Source of the DNA: Christensenella sp. UBA3700 | GTDB taxonomy: Bacteria > Bacillota > Clostridia > Christensenellales > UBA3700 | Assembly (NCBI GenBank): GCA_002372775.1 | Contig: DFIJ01000068.1 | Coordinates: forward strand, 1 to 5,810 | DNA length: 5,810 nt | Direction of reading: 5' to 3' | In this document: positions 1 to 4,148 of the stretch, piece after piece | How the letters are laid out: every line of letters starts with the position of its first letter | Numbering within the stretch: position 1 is the first letter of the stretch | Translations under genes and position numbers: made by a program | The notes under the pieces: generated by a model | Databases searched by the model: none | What the model saw: the letters and a program-made list of their open reading frames with translations, nothing else | Told to the model about the DNA's origin: nothing

Positions 1-47
1 CCTTTTGGTTCGTAGCCAAACGCTCTATACAACTGAGCTAAGTCGGC
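1..47 (-). tRNA. tRNA-Arg(ACG), 3' half cut off by window edge
   Basis: Read on the minus strand this is the 5' half of a tRNA. It has a 7-nt acceptor strand GCCGACT, TA at positions 8-9, a 4-bp D stem (GCTC/GAGC) and a 5-bp anticodon stem (TTTGG/CCAAA) closing the loop CTACGAA. With T33 in place the anticodon is ACG, which reads CGN arginine codons. The variable loop, T arm and 3' acceptor strand lie beyond position 1, so completeness and an encoded CCA cannot be checked. It lies at the end of a short non-coding transcript that starts near position 223 and first passes through a folded leader. Confidence 0.9.
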
Positions 48-52
48 ATATT

Positions 53-211
53 AAAGATTACTTTTGCGTTTGTTTGCGAGAGCCTACTCTCTCAGTTTAG
101 GTACCTACGTTTCGGTTTGTTTTTATGAAGGATGCTGCTTCGCCTTCCCCAGTCACAACTCTGGCACAACGCTCTCCTAACCGCGAATTAGGTTAGATAT
201 TAGTAATCTCT
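53..211 (-). ncRNA. candidate structured RNA upstream of tRNA-Arg, closed by a 10-bp stem
   Basis: About 160 nt lie between the promoter at 230-258 and the tRNA-Arg, and I see no ORF in them. Positions 202-211 and 53-62 are complementary over 10 bp (one G-U), closing the whole block. Inside, minus-strand hairpins are visible at 176-180/188-192 (CCTAA/TTAGG, 7-nt loop), 149-152/161-164 (CCAG/CTGG), 127-131/143-147 (GAAGG/CCTTC, 11-nt loop) and 78-82/87-91 (GAGAG/CTCTC, 4-nt loop), plus a 10-nt palindrome at 98-107. Alternatively 78-83 can pair with 171-176. It could be a phage non-coding RNA, a processed tRNA leader or a regulatory leader. I do not recognise the family. A decayed tRNA is less likely because no T-arm consensus is present. 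Confidence 0.5.
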
Positions 212-229
212 TAACTTTCTTACATATAT

Positions 230-258
230 ATTATACTATAAAATTTTTTAAAAATCAA
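230..258 (-). promoter_or_regulatory. SigA-like promoter for the tRNA-Arg RNA unit
   Basis: On the minus strand a -35 box TTGATT (253-258) and a perfect -10 TATAAT (230-235) are separated by exactly 17 bp. The spacer contains TTTAAAAAATTTT, a motif shared with other promoters in this window. The -35 box overlaps the TGA stop (255-257) of the preceding small gene. Nothing downstream encodes protein before the tRNA, so it is a dedicated stable-RNA promoter. Confidence 0.85.
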
Positions 259-404
259 TTTTTGTCACTATTTTTTCTTATTGCTTCATCAATTGCCGCT
301 TGAACGCGCAAATCTATTTCCTTATCTTCTGAAGTAAGATATTTTTCTACTTCGTCTGGATTAACTACCTTAACTTTAAAATCACCGATTTGTATCTGTT
401 CCAT
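255..404 (-). CDS. small protein of unknown function (49 aa)
   Basis: Last gene of the five-gene small-protein operon. I chose the ATG at 402-404, one nucleotide after the TAA of the previous gene. A longer reading would need a TTG at 438-440 and would overlap the upstream gene by 35 nt. The AGGA-like site is about 13 nt upstream, inside the previous gene, so translation is probably coupled. The predicted product begins MEQIQIGDFKVKVV and is strongly charged, with a helical, acidic and lysine-rich second half; there is no signal peptide, membrane segment or cysteine. I recognise no family. It ends in TGA, whose bases double as part of the -35 box of the tRNA promoter. Confidence 0.65.
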   Translation of the reverse strand: MEQIQIGDFKVKVVNPDEVEKYLTSEDKEIDLRVQAAIDEAIRKNSDKN

Positions 405-405
405 A

Positions 406-621
406 TTAATCCATAATTCCTTTGATGCCAAAAACTTCAAGCACTTCTACCTTTAGCAGAGGATCTTCAAGCTCATAAAGATTTTCTATAGAAACTAGAT
501 TATCTTTGCCATAAAAATCTTCAAGCTTTTTAGTTACTTCTGAGAAACTACTTCCTGAAATAATTCCTTTTTCTCTTTTTGTTTCAGTTTCCTCGTAAAA
601 TTTCACATCGTAATAAAACAT
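406..621 (-). CDS. small acidic protein of unknown function (71 aa)
   Basis: The ATG at 619-621 has a clear AAAGGAG site 6 nt upstream, and it starts 3 nt after the TAA of the preceding gene, whose last codons contain that site. The product begins MFYYDVKFYEETE, suggesting an N-terminal beta hairpin, followed by a mixed region with a helix-like SFSEVTKKLEDFYG stretch and an acidic, leucine-rich C-terminus. This resembles the many short cytosolic accessory proteins seen in phage genomes, but I cannot assign a family or role. The stop is TAA. Confidence 0.75.
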   Translation of the reverse strand: MFYYDVKFYEETETKREKGIISGSSFSEVTKKLEDFYGKDNLVSIENLYELEDPLLKVEVLEVFGIKGIMD

Positions 622-624
622 GGT

Positions 625-867
625 TTACTCCTTTACTTCTTCTCTTACAAAGAAATGCGACCAAGAGCCAAAATCTTCCCATTCACGGCCGCGCGCATCT
701 ACACAAGAACGACTGTATTTGTCCCGACGAATACCGTGGGTCTCTAACCATACATTGGCCGCCCGCACACTACCTGCCCGGTCCTTAAAAATACCAATAA
801 GTGAGCCTTCAATCTTCTCGGCTTCACATCCCATTGGCATATTGTTTGTCCAATACAACTTAATCAT
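625..867 (-). CDS. small protein of unknown function (80 aa)
   Basis: The ATG at 865-867 is preceded by AAGGTGA at good spacing, 12 nt after the previous stop. The product is rich in Trp, Arg, Glu and Gly, with two Cys (14 and 55), no membrane segment and no signal peptide. The stretch at residues 54-69 (SCVDARGREWEDFGSW) is encoded by an unusually GC-rich patch near 686-698, unlike the surrounding AT-rich codons. No family is recognised. The stop is TAA and the end of the gene carries the Shine-Dalgarno site of the next gene. Confidence 0.7.
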   Translation of the reverse strand: MIKLYWTNNMPMGCEAEKIEGSLIGIFKDRAGSVRAANVWLETHGIRRDKYSRSCVDARGREWEDFGSWSHFFVREEVKE

Positions 868-879
868 TAAATCACCTTC

Positions 880-1092
880 TTATGTATAATTATCAATCAA
901 TACATCATAAATTTCTTCAGCAGTATCATAGGTTACGCCATACCTAGCGGCATTAGTTTCAATAATGTCTTCTCTATCCATGCCTGAAAAAATTATATCT
1001 TTCTCAATAGCTCTTATTAGATTATTTTGCTTTTCACTTTCGCAAGTTTCGGCCATAAACCCAAGAAAAGCATCATGCTCCCATCTTTCCAT
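880..1092 (-). CDS. small acidic helical protein of unknown function (70 aa)
   Basis: The ATG at 1090-1092 follows AAGGAG with 8-nt spacing, and the Shine-Dalgarno site lies inside the end of the preceding gene, 5 nt between genes. The product (starting MERWEHDAFLGFMAE) is acidic and predicted mostly helical, with one Cys at 17 and a C-terminal DTAEEIYDVLIDNY helix. Such helices are common in small protein-protein interaction modules, but nothing here fixes a function. The stop is TAA. Confidence 0.75.
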   Translation of the reverse strand: MERWEHDAFLGFMAETCESEKQNNLIRAIEKDIIFSGMDREDIIETNAARYGVTYDTAEEIYDVLIDNYT

Positions 1093-1097
1093 AGTTT

Positions 1098-1319
1098 TTA
1101 CTCCTTAACAAATACGGCTACATGATCTCCAATGTCAGCACGTTCATAACGAAATTCAAGATAACTCTCGCAATCTTCTCCCTTGGTCATCTTCAAATCA
1201 CTTAAACTCTTGGGGAGGTTAGCTACACAACCATCATACAACGGAATTTCCTCATCATTTCCCCAGACTCTAATTCTTTCCCAAGCCGGGAGTATCTTCA
1301 TTACTTTCTTCAATTTCAT
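1098..1319 (-). CDS. small protein of unknown function (73 aa)
   Basis: First gene of the small-protein operon. I place the start at the ATG of MKLKKVMKIL (1317-1319) because GGAAGTG lies just upstream and the promoter -10 is at 1351-1356. A longer reading from 1379 would start inside the promoter, upstream of the expected transcription start. The product has an early WERIRVWGNDEEIPLYDGCV stretch that resembles short beta-rich phage proteins which place a YDG motif after a hairpin, then LPKSLSDLK and a beta-rich C-terminus. The function is unknown. The stop is TAA. Confidence 0.75.
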   Translation of the reverse strand: MKLKKVMKILPAWERIRVWGNDEEIPLYDGCVANLPKSLSDLKMTKGEDCESYLEFRYERADIGDHVAVFVKE

Positions 1320-1350
1320 ATTTATCACTTCCTTATCTTTTTCTATAAAT

Positions 1351-1379
1351 ATTATATCAAAAAATTCTTTTATATGCAA
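1351..1379 (-). promoter_or_regulatory. SigA-like promoter for the five-gene small-protein operon
   Basis: A -35 box TTGCAT (1374-1379), a 17-bp spacer containing AAAAGAATTTTTT, and a perfect TATAAT (1351-1356) are followed by ATTTATAGAAAAAG, which is also found after other coding-gene promoters here. The -35 box lies in the last sense codons of the HAD gene, just before its TAA (1370-1372), which falls in the spacer. Confidence 0.85.
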
Positions 1380-1834
1380 TTAAGTATAGAAATTGCTTTT
1401 TCTACATTTTCATCTGTTAATCCATAAGTTTCATAAGTACGAACCCAATGGTCTGCTATTCCTAATGATTCATAGTCAAAACCTTCATCATCAAGAATAA
1501 CATAATTATAATTATTTTTACCATAATATTTATTTAAAGAATTAATTAAGTCTTTACCACGATTCTCCCATCGAGTTTCTTCATTAATAAAATCTATAAA
1601 TAAATTATATTCATTTAATTTATTAGCTAAGTATTCTCCCATAGGAGTACCCATAAGGTATTCATCCTTCCAAGTGGAAGTAAGAATTATATCGGCGCCA
1701 GTTGCCTCAACGATGCGTGCGAGCCTCTCTACTAGGACATCCTCAACTCCTGGATACCCCCATATCTTTTCATCACCGGGAGTATTACAGTTATTAAGAA
1801 CGCCATCTATGTCAAGTGCAATTACCTTATTCAT
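1370..1834 (-). CDS. HAD-superfamily phosphatase, Swiss-Army-Knife RNA-repair type (154 aa)
   Basis: Probable cytosolic Mg-dependent phosphohydrolase of the HAD superfamily. Motif I is visible as ALDIDGVLNN (nucleophile Asp8, acid/base Asp10), motif II as ILTSTWK (Ser53 or Thr52, with the Trp-Lys typical of the HAD domains fused to RNA-repair enzymes), motif III as Lys94 in NRGKDL, and motif IV as VILDDE (Asp115/Asp116). The length fits a minimal HAD domain without a large cap. In the Swiss-Army-Knife and polynucleotide kinase-phosphatase families such domains remove phosphates from RNA ends; here the substrate is inferred, supported only by the position between two tRNA-bearing RNA units. 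The ATG has an AGGAGG site 8 nt upstream, and the gene has its own promoter. A nucleotidase role is possible. The stop is TAA, next to the following promoter's -35 box. Confidence 0.82.
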   Translation of the reverse strand: MNKVIALDIDGVLNNCNTPGDEKIWGYPGVEDVLVERLARIVEATGADIILTSTWKDEYLMGTPMGEYLANKLNEYNLFIDFINEETRWENRGKDLINSLNKYYGKNNYNYVILDDEGFDYESLGIADHWVRTYETYGLTDENVEKAISILNCI

Positions 1835-1864
1835 AACTATTCCTCCTATCTTTTTTCTATAAAT

Positions 1865-1893
1865 ATTATAGAATAAATTAATTTATAAAACAA
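1865..1893 (-). promoter_or_regulatory. SigA-like promoter for the HAD phosphatase gene
   Basis: A -35 box TTGTTT (1888-1893), a 17-bp A/T-only spacer apart from one C, and TATAAT (1865-1870) followed by ATTTATAGAAAAAAG. It lies immediately after the GC-rich hairpin at 1897-1938 that ends the tRNA-Leu RNA unit. Confidence 0.8.
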
Positions 1894-1896
1894 GTA

Positions 1897-1938
1897 ACCC
1901 CGTGATTTTCACCTATACAAGCTACTCTATCACGGGGT
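1897..1938 (-). terminator. GC-rich hairpin, possible terminator or 3' domain of the RNA unit
   Basis: Positions 1897-1906 and 1929-1938 form a perfect 10-bp stem (CCCCGTGAT core) around a 22-nt loop. On the minus strand it is followed by TTACTTGTTTTAT, which is T-rich but interrupted. It may stop transcription of the tRNA-Leu unit before the next promoter. The long loop and imperfect U tract are atypical, so it may instead be a structural element of the RNA. Confidence 0.5.
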
Positions 1939-2042
1939 CGCGTATATACGCCTAACACTTATTTAAAGTCGTCGTTAGGAAAACCGACTAAGCAACTTGG
2001 AATAGATTTGCGCAAAGAGGTGCGTACCTGTTCCAAGTTCAG
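1939..2042 (-). ncRNA. candidate structured RNA domain downstream of tRNA-Leu
   Basis: This is a non-coding stretch between the encoded CCA of tRNA-Leu and the 1897-1938 hairpin. Strong local pairings in order of transcription are 2031-2039/1994-2002 (AACTTGGAA with TTCCAAGTT, 9 bp) enclosing a small AGGT/ACCT hairpin (2018-2029) and the palindrome TTTGCGCAAA (2007-2016); 1974-1979/1951-1956 (CCTAAC/GTTAGG) stacked on AAGT/ACTT (1966-1969/1957-1960) with a 4-nt bulge; and the perfect 12-nt palindrome GCGTATATACGC (1940-1951), which shares base 1951 with the previous stem. Little of the sequence is left unpaired, which is unlike ordinary trailer sequence. No known RNA family is recognised. Confidence 0.5.
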
Positions 2043-2118
2043 TGGTGCTGATGGTCGGACTTGAACCGACGCTTGATGGATTTTAAGTCCACTGCCTCTG
2101 CCGCTGGGCTACATCAGC
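2043..2118 (-). tRNA. tRNA-Leu(UAA), class I (short variable loop), CCA encoded
   Basis: A complete 76-nt cloverleaf on the minus strand: acceptor GCTGATG/CATCAGC (7 bp), D arm GCCC...GGC with the AGCGGCAGA loop (three good pairs), anticodon stem GTGGA/TCCAT with loop CTTAAAA, a 5-nt variable loop CAAGC, T stem GTCGG/CCGAC with loop TTCAAGT, discriminator A73 and encoded CCA. The loop places T33 before the anticodon TAA, so it reads UUA (Leu). Bacterial tRNA-Leu normally has a long class II variable arm; this one does not, so the identity by anticodon and by backbone disagree. A73 fits Leu. It is embedded in a longer promoter-driven RNA. Confidence 0.92.
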
Positions 2119-2128
2119 GTTATATGGC

Positions 2129-2286
2129 AGTCTTTAGGGCGCTGCCGCTCCTGTGGTTTGTGTGTTTTATAGTCTTTCTTGACTTTTAGTAATATCCCGT
2201 ATTACTAAAATAATAGATTAAATATTATAAAAATTATTAAATTGTAATTATAAGAATTTGACCAAAAGCCACAAACTCTAAAGACT
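2129..2286 (-). ncRNA. candidate structured RNA upstream of tRNA-Leu, closed by a 9-bp stem
   Basis: This non-coding block lies between the promoter (2309-2337) and tRNA-Leu. The ends pair over 9 bp (2278-2286 with 2129-2137, AGTCTTTAG/CTAAAGACT) and again over 7 bp just inside (2270-2276 with 2156-2162). The interior is AT-rich and contains a perfect 10-bp hairpin, 2201-2210 with 2184-2193, extendable by the A-T pair at 2194/2200 to leave a 5-nt loop. The 3' arm of the outer stem is followed by a small GGC/GCC hairpin. The block is about 158 nt, almost the same size as the leader before tRNA-Arg, but I see no convincing primary sequence match. Possible roles are a phage non-coding RNA, a leader processed away from the tRNA, or a regulatory element. 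Confidence 0.5.
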
Positions 2287-2308
2287 TTTCTTCATTTCTT
2301 ATATTTAT

Positions 2309-2337
2309 ATTATACACAAAAATTTTTTAAGTTGCAA
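2309..2337 (-). promoter_or_regulatory. SigA-like promoter for the tRNA-Leu RNA unit
   Basis: A -35 box TTGCAA (2332-2337), a 17-bp spacer containing TTAAAAAATTTTT, and TATAAT (2309-2314). The -35 box lies within the last sense codons of the SprT-like gene. Transcription would start near 2302 and meet the structured block and the tRNA before any ORF. Confidence 0.88.
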
Positions 2338-2821
2338 CCCTCAACTGGGTAGAACCACATCTCTTGCAAGAACAATACTTTATCTCTCTTATAGTCTTGC
2401 ACATTCTATTATATCCGCCAATTTCTCCACAGTTAGGACATATAACAGTATATTTATACTTTACAGCCTTAGCATACTCTACTGCTCCAGCGTATCCGTT
2501 TCTCTCAGTACCCAGCTCCGCGCATACACTCTTAAAATAAGAGTCATGACCATGGGAAATATGCGTTCTTTCTGCTACGACAAGATGCGCTGCCTCGTGA
2601 AGAATTACATCTTTAATGCACTTATCTGTTGCGGTTTCAACAAACTGCTTAGAAAACTCAATCTCAGTAGGTTCAATAGTTCCATCAAGCTTCTGAAGAT
2701 GCTTTACTCTACCAAGAGTACGAGTAAGTCTAGCATTAATGCGGACGGGGCAGCGATTCTCGACACCTGCCCTCGCGCAAGCTTCATTAAATTCTTTTGT
2801 AATTCTAGCAAGATTATACAT
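2327..2821 (-). CDS. SprT-like zinc metalloprotease with C-terminal zinc ribbon (164 aa)
   Basis: The central motif ILHEAAHLVVAERTHISHGHDSY matches the SprT/Spartan fold in two parts: HEAAH (His75, Glu76, His79) supplies two zinc ligands and the catalytic glutamate, and the third ligand is probably His92 in the HDSYF segment, four residues before Phe96. A C-terminal zinc ribbon follows, with Cys128 and Cys131 (CPNC) and Cys152 and Cys155 (from CSCKRC). The length is typical of a bacterial or phage SprT-like protein. In eukaryotes Spartan cleaves DNA-protein crosslinks; the phage role is not known from this sequence. The ATG at 2819-2821 has AAAGGA about 12 nt upstream, somewhat far. It has its own promoter at 2858-2886 and is monocistronic before the RNA unit. 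The stop is TAA. Confidence 0.85.
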   Translation of the reverse strand: MYNLARITKEFNEACARAGVENRCPVRINARLTRTLGRVKHLQKLDGTIEPTEIEFSKQFVETATDKCIKDVILHEAAHLVVAERTHISHGHDSYFKSVCAELGTERNGYAGAVEYAKAVKYKYTVICPNCGEIGGYNRMCKTIREIKYCSCKRCGSTQLRVAT

Positions 2822-2857
2822 ATAATATATATTTCCTTTATCACTTTTTCTATATAT

Positions 2858-2886
2858 ATTATACTAATATTTTTTGTAAAACGCGA
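2858..2886 (-). promoter_or_regulatory. probable promoter for the SprT-like gene, weak -35
   Basis: A perfect TATAAT (2858-2863) is followed by ATATATAGAAAAAG, like other coding-gene promoters here. The hexamer 17 bp upstream is TCGCGT (2881-2886), a poor -35, and the spacer A-tract is shifted. The likeness to the family supports the call, but activity may be lower or need an activator. Confidence 0.6.
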
Positions 2887-2890
2887 CTTA

Positions 2891-3199
2891 TTAGAGTCCT
2901 AAAGCCGCGATTAAGTCTGCTATATTCTGTTGCTCTTCTGGAGTTACTTCTGCGGGCTGGGCGGTCACTGGAGCGGTAACAGTCGTATCCATTGTGAAAT
3001 CATGATCAGCTCCGGCTGCGAGGTCTACATTACCATAAAGATTCTTAGGACAGGTCATAGAAATGGCTATTTGAACCCTTTCACCACCGTCGTCTGCCCA
3101 GACAATGACCTTCTTGTCATATACCCCCACATAGTCTTCTCCAAACGCTTCCTTTAACTTATTTTCAATATTAACTTTAGCTGTCGTTCCTCTCGGCAT
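2891..3199 (-). CDS. phage protein of unknown function with acidic C-terminus (102 aa)
   Basis: The ATG at 3197-3199 has AAAGGAG about 8 nt upstream and overlaps the end of the peptidase gene by 23 nt, so the two are probably translationally coupled. The N-terminal half (residues 1-65) looks like a compact alpha/beta domain with EAFGEDYVGVYDKKVIVWAD and a QIAISMTCPK stretch. It is followed by a Thr/Pro/Ala-rich linker (about 70-88) and a short acidic, hydrophobic C-terminal helix. A tail like this is often an interaction peptide, but I cannot name a partner. The gene is GC-richer than its neighbours. It ends in two consecutive TAA codons, and no terminator is visible before the SprT promoter. 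Confidence 0.8.
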   Translation of the reverse strand: MPRGTTAKVNIENKLKEAFGEDYVGVYDKKVIVWADDGGERVQIAISMTCPKNLYGNVDLAAGADHDFTMDTTVTAPVTAQPAEVTPEEQQNIADLIAALGL

Positions 3200-4148
3200 T
3201 ATTCATGCTCCTTTCACAATCTGCACATATTTTCTGAGTCGTATCTAATGTTTCAAAAGGTTCATTACACTTTTCGCACCAAGAAACATTATTACAAATA
3301 CAATCTATACAAAAATCTTTTCTTGTTCCATTTAACCTTTTTACTGGATAAGCATCCTCTTCTGGTACTTCCTTCTTACATCTATCACACACACAAGTAG
3401 TAGAACCAAGAGTATAAGGATAATTTATAATAGGCTTTAATTCTGTGTACTTATAATTATTCTTAGGAGGATTCTTTAGCATAGTTGTAACTTTAGCTAA
3501 AGTATCATACCAAGCAGATACAAATAATACTTCTGAAGTACTATGTTCATCTCTATATCCAACAGATAGATTAACTCCACATACTTCCCAAGCTGGGCAT
3601 AACACCACTATATCGGTAAAAGAACCTGGTTGTTCTTTAAATCCAAAGCCTTCTATGTATTTAATAAACTTGCGGTTGTTGCCCCAGTAAAATACACAAT
3701 CATCAATACCTTGTCTATCTAGCTGAATTATATATTTTAAATTATCTTTAAAGGGATTTTTAAATTGTGCCAAAGCAGAAGCGCCCACGCATCCTATTTC
3801 CTCATCTGTAGTAAAAATAATGTGCGGCCGCAGCCCTTTTTGTAGTATTTTTAATATCATAAAAACGCCTGCTCTGTCATCATGCCCAGCGCCCTGTGGA
3901 GACCATATTACTCCTTTTTCTTTATCATAAAAGATTTCTTCCGGAGGTTTGGGGAATACTGTATCCAGGTGCGCGCAGAGCGCGATGGGAATATTCCCAT
4001 AGGCTAAGATAAAATCTTGGTGAATAACAATATTGTTTTCTCCATAATACTTGATTAAAAGGTTTTTCATTATATTAAATAGACCTCGCTGAGAAGTCTT
4101 TAATATCTTCTGATATAAAATATATTCTTTATCGCTGAATTGTTTCAT
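3177..4148 (-). CDS. M20/M42/M28-type zinc metallopeptidase with C-terminal zinc-ribbon tail (323 aa)
   Basis: Likely a co-catalytic zinc aminopeptidase or amidohydrolase. The co-catalytic pattern is present in order: AHLDTVF (His60, Asp62), GAGHDDRAG (Asp90 or Asp91 as the metal-bridging Asp), TTDEEIG (Glu116 catalytic, Glu117), QLDRQG (Asp144) and RDEHSTSE (His202). After residue 245 there is a cysteine-rich tail with knuckles C254/C257, C280/C283, C291/C294 and C308/C311, plus Cys252 and Cys285; these could bind two zincs as zinc ribbons. Such tails are unusual for peptidases and suggest contact with nucleic acid or protein. The ATG has AAGGAG close upstream and overlaps the preceding gene by 20 nt. 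The substrate is unknown; phage peptidases of this class could act on peptides or cell-wall fragments. The stop is TAA. Confidence 0.83.
   Translation of the reverse strand: MKQFSDKEYILYQKILKTSQRGLFNIMKNLLIKYYGENNIVIHQDFILAYGNIPIALCAHLDTVFPKPPEEIFYDKEKGVIWSPQGAGHDDRAGVFMILKILQKGLRPHIIFTTDEEIGCVGASALAQFKNPFKDNLKYIIQLDRQGIDDCVFYWGNNRKFIKYIEGFGFKEQPGSFTDIVVLCPAWEVCGVNLSVGYRDEHSTSEVLFVSAWYDTLAKVTTMLKNPPKNNYKYTELKPIINYPYTLGSTTCVCDRCKKEVPEEDAYPVKRLNGTRKDFCIDCICNNVSWCEKCNEPFETLDTTQKICADCERSMNNAERNDS

Noticed and set aside
53..211. Degenerate or unrecognised tRNA in the leader before tRNA-Arg
   Set aside because: The CCTAA/TTAGG stem with a 7-nt loop resembles an anticodon arm, but neither strand has T33 in context, a T-arm consensus or a matching acceptor stem.
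255..440. Longer form of the 49-aa gene starting at 438-440
   Set aside because: It needs a TTG start and overlaps the upstream gene by 35 nt; an ATG one base after the previous stop is simpler.
579..889. Open frames on the plus strand in this stretch, and others at 1183-1383, 1674-1862, 2546-2902, 2930-3157, 4676-4882 and 4970-5200
   Set aside because: They lie opposite well-supported minus-strand genes, with no good Shine-Dalgarno sites or family-like sequence, and are shadows of those genes.
1897..2302. CRISPR array or self-splicing intron in the repeat-like RNA block
   Set aside because: There are no regularly spaced direct repeats, and the complementary segments form hairpins. I could not identify a group I or II intron core, and the tRNA is uninterrupted.
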